The position numbers were made by a program, and so were the translations under genes. Of a stretch of DNA of 6,580 nt, positions 1-5,118 are shown one piece after another. Below the pieces are notes generated by a model. It was given only the letters and a program-made list of their open reading frames with translations. It made no database searches and was not told where the DNA came from. Within the stretch, counting starts at the first letter, position 1, and every line of letters starts with the position of its first letter. The stretch is taken from NCBI GenBank assembly GCA_903970455.1, contig CAJCIW010000048.1, positions 1-6,580 on the forward strand. Reading direction: 5' to 3'. This DNA is from Verrucomicrobiota bacterium (GTDB taxonomy: Bacteria; Chlamydiota; Chlamydiia; Chlamydiales; Rhabdochlamydiaceae).

Positions 1-21
1 AGACGTGTGCTCTTCCGATCT
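1..21 (+). other. Illumina TruSeq adapter remnant (sequencing artefact)
   Basis: These 21 bases are exactly the last 21 bases of the standard Illumina TruSeq index-side adapter, the strand ending in GCTCTTCCGATCT. They lie at the very edge of the window, as expected for untrimmed adapter at a contig end. They are not genomic DNA. They also supply a false GTG start codon at 5-7 and a few false residues to the reading frame that follows. The genome should be read from about base 22 on. Confidence 0.96.
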
Positions 22-208
22 CATCGGCGGCGCCACAGCCAAAAGCCGCCAATCGCTCGGCATCGCCATCGTCGGCGGCCTGATCTTTTCCCAAATCATG
101 ACGCTCTACCTGACCCCCGTGATCTACACCTACATCGAAGAGCTCCATGAGAAACTCACTAGAAAAAGAAAGAAAAACGAACCTGAAGAGGGAATGCCCA
201 GAACTTAG
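22..208 (+). CDS. RND-family multidrug efflux permease, C-terminal fragment
   Basis: This is the 3' end of a gene for an inner-membrane RND (resistance-nodulation-division) proton-driven efflux permease. These are normally about 1,000-1,050 residues long and work in a tripartite pump with a periplasmic adaptor and an outer-membrane channel. Only about 60 residues remain. They hold the last membrane helix with the family signature SLGIAIVGGLIFSQ followed by TLYLTPVIYTYIEEL, which resembles the ends of MdtB/MdtC/AcrB-type pumps. A charged cytoplasmic tail (KLTRKRKKNEPEEG) follows, then a TAG stop. The 5' truncation is technical: the contig ends in adapter sequence and the apparent GTG start at 5-7 is artefactual. 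The segment is clearly more GC-rich than the genes that follow. The substrate and subfamily cannot be told from this fragment. Confidence 0.85.
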
Positions 209-229
209 CGCTCCGTTTGGTTTCCAACT

Positions 230-2263
230 CTACTCTCCCATTTGAAAGAGATTTTTCAGTTGCAATTCTGGGAGCTCCGATAAGTGCTGCACTCCTCCTG
301 ATCGAAGAGTGTTCCACGCATTCAAAATTCCCCATTGATTGACATAGGCATGCAATCTAGCAATCTGATGATCGCGCTCTAAGGCCGAGAAATCTTCAAC
401 GAAGGCATTCATTTCATGAATTAGCTGATTGTAATTAGTAGAATTAAAAGCTTCGACTTGAGTTTTTGGCGTATCGGATTCCTCGACCATCTTCTTGAGT
501 TTTCCTTTAAAGAGATTTAATTTTTGTTGAAATGCTACCCATTGACATTCTCCTTGGTAAAGAAGTACGCCGCATGTCTTCGTCTCTTGAATCTTATTCT
601 CGACGATTTGAGCGAGCTCTTCAGTAAAGTTCTCGAGTTTTTCCTTTCGTCGGTCCGCCTCTGCTTTCACACTGTTCTCTCTAAAATTCTCTTCGACCTG
701 CAGAACTTCCATATTATCCAATGGGGCAACATGAGGAGAAGGAGAGCAAATGAGTTTGAGGTCCTCCGCTGAGAAAATTCCTATTTTCTCGAAATGTCCC
801 GAGCGGCACTTAAGTTTTTCTAAATAGTCTTTTTCGATTTGGATTCCAAGATGAGCGAGCAATAAAGGATGATTGATTGGGGGCAGATCATCCAAATATT
901 CTCCGATTGCTTCAGCCTTTTGAGTAGGCGATGCGCTTTGTCGTTGTTGATCGTAGAAAGCATGTTCAGCGCATCCCCAATAGTCATTTGCAAAAGGCTT
1001 GCAAATTTGATAGAGCTTTCCGTAGATCGCATTTTTAGCTGTTCTTGGCATTCTTGAAAACCGTTCAAGGGCATCGCCAACCATTTGTCGATTTTCGTTT
1101 TTTAACAATTCTGCGATCTCTTCAAAGACCATGCGGTGATCCGCTGTAAAATCCTTGATTTCGATGGGACCGTTATAAGAGCATGAAATGAGCTTTCCTT
1201 GAGCAAACGCAACGCAGTAAGCCGCGATCGTATGTCCTTTAAGAGTTTGTGTGCAGGCGCCCGTTTCTAAATCCCAGATTTTGATAGTGCTGTCATAAGA
1301 GCCTGAAATGAGCTTTCCTTGAGCAAAGATAAGGGAGTGAACCTTGTCATGGCCTTGAAGGGTTTGTGTACAGGCGCCCCTTTCTAAATCCCAGATTTTG
1401 ATGGTGCGATCAAAAGAGCCTGAAATGAGCTTTCCTTGAGCAAAGATAAGGGAGTGAACCGTGGCCTGATGGCCTTGAAGAGTTTGTGTACAGGCGCCTG
1501 TTTCTAAATCCCAGATTTTGATGGTGCCGTCACCAGAGCCTGAAATGAACTTGCCTTGAGCAAAGGTAATGGAACAAACCCCGTCCTGGTGACTTTGAAG
1601 GGTTTGTGTGCAGGCGCCCCTTTCTAAATCCCAGATTTTGATGGTGCCGTCACCAGAGCCTGAAATAAGCTTTCCGTGACCAAAGGCTACGAAGCGAACC
1701 TGGGGATAGCGAAGGGTTTGTATGCAGGCGCCCCTTTCTAAATCCCAGACTTTGATGGTGCCGTCACCAGAGCCTGAAATGAGCTTTCCTTGAGCAAAGG
1801 CAATGGAGTCAACTGGGCGCCGATGCCCTTGAAGGGTTTGTGTGCAGACGCCCGTTTCTAAATCCCAGATTTTGATGGTCCTGTCATCAGAGCCTGAAAT
1901 GAGCTTTCCTTGCTCAAAGATCACGGAGCGAACCCCTATCGTATGGCCTTGAAGGATATGGGAAGCATAGACTCCGTTGGTAAAGTTTGAATTAAGTTTG
2001 AATAGTGCTTGGTAGGCATCCCGGCAATTCTCAATGGCGCTCGAGTCAATCGCTGGAAAATGATGAGATATGAATAAGCGCCAATCACAATCATTCACCA
2101 TCTGACGCCATTGTCTGGAAACTCGAGCACTTCTTCCAATTTCCTGGCCATTTGAGTGCGTGAATATTTGGCTGACTATATCCAAAGGCATCTGCAAAAT
2201 AGGCGCATCCTGCGATATCATGGGAGCAAAGCTTGTTGAATGAGTTGTTGTAATCTGGCTCAT
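230..2263 (-). CDS. F-box/WD40-repeat protein, putative secreted ubiquitin-ligase substrate receptor
   Basis: The product has 677 residues and a eukaryote-like design. Residues ~22-66 form an F-box-like motif (LQMPLDIVSQIF, then ARVSRQWRQM and W61). In eukaryotes this motif binds Skp1 in SCF ubiquitin ligases. Residues ~103-371 hold seven WD40 blades with the pattern LISGSxDxTIKIWDLExGACTQTLQGH, enough for one closed propeller. Blade 3 is two residues short and lacks its GH, and blade 7 is degenerate (KDF in place of WD). Residues ~375-677 are largely helical with a likely coiled coil around 520-600, and match no family I recognise. The ATG at 2263 has a good Shine-Dalgarno (CAGGA at 2272-2276, 8-nt spacing). 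The gene ends 21 bp from the convergent efflux gene with no visible terminator hairpin. F-box plus WD40 is the Fbw7/beta-TrCP layout, so a host-directed effector is the best inference. Secretion and a Skp1 partner are not shown by sequence. Confidence 0.88.
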   Translation of the reverse strand: MSQITTTHSTSFAPMISQDAPILQMPLDIVSQIFTHSNGQEIGRSARVSRQWRQMVNDCDWRLFISHHFPAIDSSAIENCRDAYQALFKLNSNFTNGVYASHILQGHTIGVRSVIFEQGKLISGSDDRTIKIWDLETGVCTQTLQGHRRPVDSIAFAQGKLISGSGDGTIKVWDLERGACIQTLRYPQVRFVAFGHGKLISGSGDGTIKIWDLERGACTQTLQSHQDGVCSITFAQGKFISGSGDGTIKIWDLETGACTQTLQGHQATVHSLIFAQGKLISGSFDRTIKIWDLERGACTQTLQGHDKVHSLIFAQGKLISGSYDSTIKIWDLETGACTQTLKGHTIAAYCVAFAQGKLISCSYNGPIEIKDFTADHRMVFEEIAELLKNENRQMVGDALERFSRMPRTAKNAIYGKLYQICKPFANDYWGCAEHAFYDQQRQSASPTQKAEAIGEYLDDLPPINHPLLLAHLGIQIEKDYLEKLKCRSGHFEKIGIFSAEDLKLICSPSPHVAPLDNMEVLQVEENFRENSVKAEADRRKEKLENFTEELAQIVENKIQETKTCGVLLYQGECQWVAFQQKLNLFKGKLKKMVEESDTPKTQVEAFNSTNYNQLIHEMNAFVEDFSALERDHQIARLHAYVNQWGILNAWNTLRSGGVQHLSELPELQLKNLFQMGE
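1151..1957 (-). repeat. Intragenic WD40 tandem repeat array, ~120-bp units
   Basis: This is the DNA encoding the seven WD40 blades. The 15-mer tttctaaatcccaga occurs six times on the + strand, at 1264, 1381, 1501, 1621, 1735 and 1855. The spacings are 117, 120, 120, 114 and 120 bp, all multiples of three, so unit gain or loss keeps the frame. Blocks such as gcctgaaatgagctttcctt recur nearly unchanged. Blades 5 and 6 share even the usually variable strand (VHSLIFAQGKLISGS). Such identity, including at silent sites, points to recent duplication or gene conversion. Confidence 0.93.
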
Positions 2264-2571
2264 AATTATTTTCCTGTTTTTATTAATTATTATTAAATAA
2301 TGTAATTGATTCTAGCTTTATAATTTACGCCACTTTAGAGGCATCCTCTGAATTAGGATCATTTGCTTTTCGCGCGTTTTTTAATTTTGGTGTGCTTTCG
2401 CATAGGCTATGATTCGAGCCATTATTCACCCTTAACTGACTTAAACTTCTAAACTTTAATGTAATGTCTAACATTCATTATATTAAAAATGTTAATTTAT
2501 TTCATTAAAAAATTGAATCAATTTAGAGGCAAACCAAAATAGTTCATTAACAAATGATAATTTTAAATATG

Positions 2572-2620
2572 CGAGAACTAGACCCAGAAAATCACTGGGT
2601 TAACAGGACGATTGTTCTCG
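2572..2620. repeat. Nested inverted repeat (two-tier stem)
   Basis: An outer 7-bp perfect stem pairs CGAGAAC (2572-2578) with GTTCTCG (2614-2620). Inside it, a 6-bp perfect stem pairs ACCCAG (2582-2587) with CTGGGT (2595-2600) across a 7-nt loop. There is no T-tract next to either arm that would make a clear terminator. It could be a structured RNA element, a decayed mobile-element end or a protein-binding site. No RNA family is recognised. Confidence 0.5.
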
Positions 2621-2643
2621 AAATACGTCAAAAAAAGTATTTC
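2620..2643. repeat. Inverted repeat with A-rich loop
   Basis: A 7-bp perfect stem pairs GAAATAC (2620-2626) with GTATTTC (2637-2643) around a 10-nt loop, gtcaaaaaaa. It abuts the nested repeat on its left, sharing base 2620, and ends 6 bp before the IS630-type left terminus. The stem is AT-rich and weak as an RNA hairpin. Its function is unknown, and it may be part of the site the IS entered. Confidence 0.45.
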
Positions 2644-2649
2644 AAATCT

Positions 2650-2672
2650 AGTGGTCCTTAAAGAAAGTTTTT
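2650..2672 (+). repeat. Left terminal inverted repeat of the IS630-type remnant
   Basis: This arm starts AGTGGTCCTTAA and ends AAAGTTTTT. It matches the reverse complement of 3043-3065 at 19 of 23 positions. The four mismatches all lie in the middle, at repeat positions 9, 10, 13 and 14. It sits 55 bp before the transposase start codon, the usual arrangement for a left end. Confidence 0.8.
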
Positions 2673-2697
2673 AAAATAATTATTGACGTGCTATAGT
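2669..2697 (+). promoter_or_regulatory. Possible promoter of the IS transposase fragment
   Basis: TATAGT at 2692-2697 fits five of six bases of a -10 box. The hexamer 17 bp upstream, TTTTAA at 2669-2674, fits the -35 consensus only weakly and overlaps the inner edge of the left inverted repeat. Transcription from here would give a leader of about 24 nt carrying the ribosome binding site. TTGACG at 2683-2688 is a better -35 but has no good -10 at proper spacing. Confidence 0.3.
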
Positions 2698-2727
2698 CCG
2701 TAACTTTTCTATTAATTTAGAGGAGTT

Positions 2728-2970
2728 ATGGGAAGAAAAGTTGAATACGAGGTGGTCCTTACTGAGAAGGAAAAGGACCACTTAAGAAAGAACACTTTCG
2801 CAGGGAAATGGAGCGTAAGAACTGTAAAAAGGGCTCAAATCCTTCTTAAGGCCGACAAAAGTAAAAACACAGCAATGGAAGAACAGGACATAGCTCGTGA
2901 AGTGGGCTGTAATGTGTCCACTGTCAGAAATTTGAACCTCCCTCGCCTAAAGTTGAGGGAGGTTCAATGA
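2728..2970 (+). pseudogene. IS630-family transposase, truncated N-terminal fragment
   Basis: Residues 1-71 of this 80-codon frame look like the start of an IS630-type transposase. They include a basic stretch (KWSVRTVKRAQILLKAD) and a helix-turn-helix (QDIAREVGCNVSTVRNL) that in intact enzymes binds the element's ends. Family members run to about 330-360 residues and carry a DDE integrase-like catalytic domain, which is absent here. Similarity stops after ...STVRNL at about 2933. The last residues (NLPRLKLREVQ) are just translation of a perfect hairpin, and the TGA at 2968-2970 follows directly. The ATG at 2728 has a good ribosome binding site (AGGAG, 2721-2725). The fragment cannot catalyse transposition. 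If made, it could at most bind the termini. Confidence 0.85.
2932..2967. repeat. Perfect 13-bp hairpin inside the IS remnant
   Basis: TTGAACCTCCCTC (2932-2944) pairs perfectly with GAGGGAGGTTCAA (2955-2967) around a 10-nt loop. It begins exactly where transposase similarity ends, and its right arm leads into the TGA stop. Neither strand has a U-run after it, so it is not a textbook terminator. The GC-rich stem with an AACTTTAGG-type loop on the - strand recalls subterminal hairpins of IS200/IS605-type elements, a resemblance only. It may instead mark a palindrome-linked deletion junction. Confidence 0.85.
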
Positions 2971-2999
2971 GTCATTGCTGCGTCAAATCTGCACTCAAG

Positions 3000-3030
3000 A
3001 GCCTGAATTAATATGGATGAGTTTCAGGCT
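3000..3030. repeat. 8-bp inverted repeat near the right end of the IS remnant
   Basis: AGCCTGAA (3000-3007) pairs with TTCAGGCT (3023-3030) across a 15-nt AT-rich loop. It lies 12 bp inside the right terminal repeat. Its flanks have no T-tract on either strand that would support a strong terminator. It probably belongs to the 3' non-coding end of the original element. Confidence 0.5.
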
Positions 3031-3042
3031 AGAAATTATCTC

Positions 3043-3065
3043 AAAAACTTTTGTTGCGGACCACT
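3043..3065 (-). repeat. Right terminal inverted repeat of the IS630-type remnant
   Basis: Read from the right edge inwards (- strand) this is AGTGGTCCGCAACAAAAG followed by five T. It pairs with the left terminus at 19 of 23 positions. The 67 bases between it and the xerD stop region (3066-3132) hold no gene. A 5-bp palindromic stem, GAAAC/GTTTC (3121-3134), overlaps the xerD stop codon but has no T-tract. Confidence 0.8.
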
Positions 3066-3132
3066 GTACCCATCCTAGAAAATAACTGCATTTCACCAGT
3101 GTTAAAGCTGGCGTAAGTCCGAAACGAGCGTT

Positions 3133-4011
3133 TCAAGGTCGAGGATGAAAAGCATCGAAGGCTTCATTGAGATGGCGCTGGCTGATATGCGTGTAGCGGT
3201 CTGTCGTGGCGATGTTGGAGTGGCCGAGCATTTCCTGAATAACGCGGAGATCGGCACCGTTTTCCAGAAGATGGGTCGCGAAGGAATGACGTAACGTATG
3301 CGGCGAAATTTCTTTGGTTACCCCTGCAAGGTTGCCATAAAACTTAATCCGCTTCCAGACCAGCGTGCGGTCGATTCTTTTCCCCTTTTCGCTGACAAAT
3401 AGAGGCACCGTTTTTTGATCGGTTCCATCCTGGCGGAAATGCACCAGATAATAATCGATCGCTTCGACCGCGATTTTTGCAATAGGGACAATCCGTTCTT
3501 TACCCCCTTTGCCCATGACGCGGACTGTCAGATCGTCAACATCCTGCAAATTCAGTCCGCATACTTCGGAAACGCGCAGCCCTGAAGCATACAGGACTTG
3601 AAGAATTGCCTTATCGCGCGCGCCAATCGATGTTTGGGTATCAGGGGCATTTAATAAGCTTTCAACTTCCGACACAGTCAACACTTCAGGGATCAGCTCC
3701 CACATACGCGGGGAATCGAGATGAACAGTGATGTCTTTCTCAACCAGTTTTTCCCTCTTCACAAAACGAAAAAACGTTTTCATGGCAACGATCAAACGGC
3801 ACACAGAACTCGCAGCATAATTCTTGCCCCTTAAATGCGACAAAAAGGCAAGAATGTTGTCTTCCTGAACACCCTCCAAGGAGGAAATGCCCTGCTTTTC
3901 GAGAAAAGTGAAGAGCATCCCGAGATCACGACGGTACGAAATGAGAGTATGATGAGCCAGGCCCTTTTCTGAACCCAAATAGGAGAGAAAATCTTCAATC
4001 GATTGCTGCAT
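3133..4011 (-). CDS. xerD: Site-specific tyrosine recombinase XerD
   Basis: XerD works with XerC at the dif site to resolve chromosome dimers before cell division, activated by FtsK. The 292-residue length is close to the usual ~298. Residues ~1-85 form the SAM-like core-binding domain (IEDFLSYLGSEKGLAHHTL, SYRRDL). The catalytic domain keeps every active residue: R146 (ASGLRVSE), K168 (GKGGKER), H238 and R241 (HTLRHSFATHLL), H264 (LGHSN) and nucleophile Y273 (DRYTH). The spacing from H238 to Y273 equals that of E. coli XerD. The segment SPRMWELIPEVLTVSEVESLL fits XerD better than XerC. ATG at 4011 is preceded by AGG (4020-4022, 8-nt spacing), which lies in a hairpin arm. The gene starts 40 bp after the kinase stop. 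A phage or island integrase is unlikely given the full XerD-like length and conservation. Confidence 0.93.
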   Translation of the reverse strand: MQQSIEDFLSYLGSEKGLAHHTLISYRRDLGMLFTFLEKQGISSLEGVQEDNILAFLSHLRGKNYAASSVCRLIVAMKTFFRFVKREKLVEKDITVHLDSPRMWELIPEVLTVSEVESLLNAPDTQTSIGARDKAILQVLYASGLRVSEVCGLNLQDVDDLTVRVMGKGGKERIVPIAKIAVEAIDYYLVHFRQDGTDQKTVPLFVSEKGKRIDRTLVWKRIKFYGNLAGVTKEISPHTLRHSFATHLLENGADLRVIQEMLGHSNIATTDRYTHISQRHLNEAFDAFHPRP

Positions 4012-4018
4012 GAGATCA

Positions 4019-4044
4019 GCCTAGAAGCTTTCTAGTTTCTAGGC
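4019..4044 (-). promoter_or_regulatory. Leader hairpin covering the xerD ribosome binding site
   Basis: On the transcript strand, GCCTAGAA (4044-4037) pairs perfectly with TTCTAGGC (4026-4019) around a 10-nt loop. A competing 6-bp stem pairs CTAGAA (4035-4030) with TTCTAG (4026-4021) around a 3-nt loop. The only Shine-Dalgarno-like AGG before the xerD ATG (4022-4020) lies within the downstream arm. Folding would thus hide it in both forms, fully in the first and partly in the second. There is no U-tract, so a kinase terminator is less likely than translational control or a chance palindrome. Confidence 0.5.
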
Positions 4045-4051
4045 AAGATAC

Positions 4052-5032
4052 TCATAAAGTTTTTTGAATTTTCATAAGGATTTCTTTGACTTGCTGCATA
4101 GAAGGTCTGAGTTTTGGGTCAGCGGCTAAACATTTTCCGATCAAATCGTGCATGTGGGAATCATCATTCCAATTCATAAGCGTATCGTTCGGATAAGCAA
4201 AATCAGATTCTAAATGCCCTGCAGGAGGATTAGGATGGAACACATGCCATAGGCAAAGGCCTAGCTGATAGACATCTGTTTTGTCTGTTCCGATTCTCAT
4301 CGAATTCGTCTTTTGTTCAGGGGCGCGCGTCCTCGTATAAGTAAAAGCAGGGGATCCAATTGTATTGCAAACACCAAAATCGCCCAGTTTCCCCCGTTTG
4401 CTTTTGATTAGGATGTTGCTCAATTTAATGTCATTATGAGAATAACCATTAATATGCATATATGTAAGAGCATCAGCAATATCTAATAAAATTATTAACC
4501 TTTCTTGTTCATTCATTTTTTGGGAAAAATTTAACAGTGTATCATCGCACGCTTCTTCGTAGATCGCAATTTTTGAACCATTGGCATAAGTTGCAAAAAA
4601 ATAGACTTCGACAATGGAAGGATGCGCGAACGCAGATTGCAGAATTAGTTCTCTCTCTGTGAGCTTAACGCGAATGGCCGTTTCTCTTTCCGGGACTTTT
4701 AGAAGTTTTTTGTAGACGGCAGGAGTCGCTTCCCCAGAAAGTTTAATCCATTTCGCACTAGACACTTTTTTGTGGTACCCCTTTCCTCGAAATGCTTTCA
4801 AATGTAAAAAGACGCCCACATTGTCGCTGTATCCTATGCCTACGGGAGCTTGACTCATTTTTCTCGTCAATTTGGTGTAGTTTTGCGAAGAGGGTAAGAA
4901 TGGCGGTAAAAGCTGGAGCGGATTGGGCAACGAGTCATTGATATAGCGAAACCCTCCCAGATCGGCGGGCTGGGGAAATGAATCCATAAGATTATCATAA
5001 CCAGGGACTTGCAACAAGTTTTTGATCGACAT
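4052..5032 (-). CDS. Eukaryote-like Ser/Thr protein kinase
   Basis: The product has 326 residues. Residues ~1-75 match no domain and include a proline-rich stretch (NPLQLLPPFLPSS). Residues ~80-325 form a Hanks-type kinase domain: glycine loop GKGYHKKV (83-90), ATP-anchoring lysine in AVYK (K108), helix-C region TERELILQ followed by HPSIVEVY, catalytic loop HNDIKLSN (199-206; D201, K203, N206), DFG (218-220), RAPEQ (236-240), DVYQLGLCLW (253-262) and LRP with R309. All catalytic residues are present, so activity is likely. The HRD arginine is replaced by Asn (HND), as in 'non-RD' kinases, which usually do not need activation-loop phosphorylation. No membrane segment or PASTA domain is seen, so this is a soluble kinase, possibly a secreted effector. 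Substrates are unknown. A near-consensus promoter lies upstream. The ATG at 5032 has only a weak AGG 10 nt upstream. Confidence 0.9.
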   Translation of the reverse strand: MSIKNLLQVPGYDNLMDSFPQPADLGGFRYINDSLPNPLQLLPPFLPSSQNYTKLTRKMSQAPVGIGYSDNVGVFLHLKAFRGKGYHKKVSSAKWIKLSGEATPAVYKKLLKVPERETAIRVKLTERELILQSAFAHPSIVEVYFFATYANGSKIAIYEEACDDTLLNFSQKMNEQERLIILLDIADALTYMHINGYSHNDIKLSNILIKSKRGKLGDFGVCNTIGSPAFTYTRTRAPEQKTNSMRIGTDKTDVYQLGLCLWHVFHPNPPAGHLESDFAYPNDTLMNWNDDSHMHDLIGKCLAADPKLRPSMQQVKEILMKIQKTL

Positions 5033-5069
5033 GTTAAATAAACCTATTCAATTACAACTTAAATAAATA

Positions 5070-5098
5070 ATTATAATATATTAAATTATTAAAGTCAA
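5070..5098 (-). promoter_or_regulatory. Sigma-70-type promoter of the kinase gene
   Basis: Read on the - strand, TTGACT (5098-5093) and TATAAT (5075-5070) are separated by exactly 17 bp. This matches 11 of 12 consensus bases in an A/T-rich setting. The predicted start, near 5063, gives a ~30-nt leader to the kinase ATG at 5032. It lies in the gap after the Inc-like gene, so the kinase (and perhaps xerD) can be transcribed independently. Confidence 0.75.
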
Positions 5099-5118
5099 TG
5101 GATACAAGTAACTGATAA

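Larger units (their letters stand above)
2264..2649. other. AT-rich non-coding region upstream of the F-box/WD40 gene
   Basis: No convincing gene lies in these 386 bases on either strand. The left end carries the leader of the F-box gene, with its ribosome binding site at 2272-2276. A possible -10 (TATAAA on the - strand, 2317-2322) has no clear -35 partner, so the F-box promoter is not assigned. The middle is AT-rich and includes an imperfect hairpin at 2457-2480 (TAATG-t-AATGT, loop CTA, ACATTCATTA). The right end, from 2572, holds a cluster of stronger inverted repeats listed separately. The region is probably intergenic DNA disturbed by insertion of the neighbouring IS remnant. Confidence 0.6.
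2650..3065 (+). mobile_element. Internally deleted IS630-type insertion sequence remnant
   Basis: The element is delimited by 23-bp imperfect terminal inverted repeats at 2650-2672 and 3043-3065. Both start AGTGGTCC and end AAAGTTTTT when read inwards, matching at 19 of 23 positions. Between them lies the start of an IS630-family transposase gene, with its own ribosome binding site. Full-length IS630 elements are about 1.1 kb, so this 416-bp copy has lost most of the transposase, including the DDE catalytic domain. It could move only in trans. IS630 elements duplicate a TA target: TA lies at 2649-2650 on the left, but on the right TA is offset (3067-3068), so the exact termini and duplication are uncertain by 1-2 bp. 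Confidence 0.82.

Noticed and set aside
5..22. GTG start at 5-7 for the efflux protein
   Set aside because: It lies wholly inside adapter sequence. The gene is truncated and its real start is outside the window.
820..1080. 86-codon frame on the - strand inside the F-box/WD40 gene
   Set aside because: It overlaps the long gene in another frame, shows no recognisable domain and has no ribosome binding site of note. It is a shadow of the real gene.
1151..1957. CRISPR array or non-coding tandem repeat
   Set aside because: The repeats are in frame, about 120 bp long and encode canonical WD40 blades, with no spacers.
2932..2967. Rho-independent terminator for xerD or the transposase fragment
   Set aside because: The stem is strong but neither strand has a U-run after it, and it lies more than 160 bp beyond the xerD stop.
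3078..3134. Terminator downstream of xerD
   Set aside because: Only a 4-bp stem (CCAG/CTGG, near 3096-3111) and a 5-bp stem overlapping the stop codon are present, both too weak and without a T-tract.
3133..4011. Phage or island integrase
   Set aside because: The length, residue spacing and inter-domain linker match XerD, and no phage or island genes or attachment repeats are seen.
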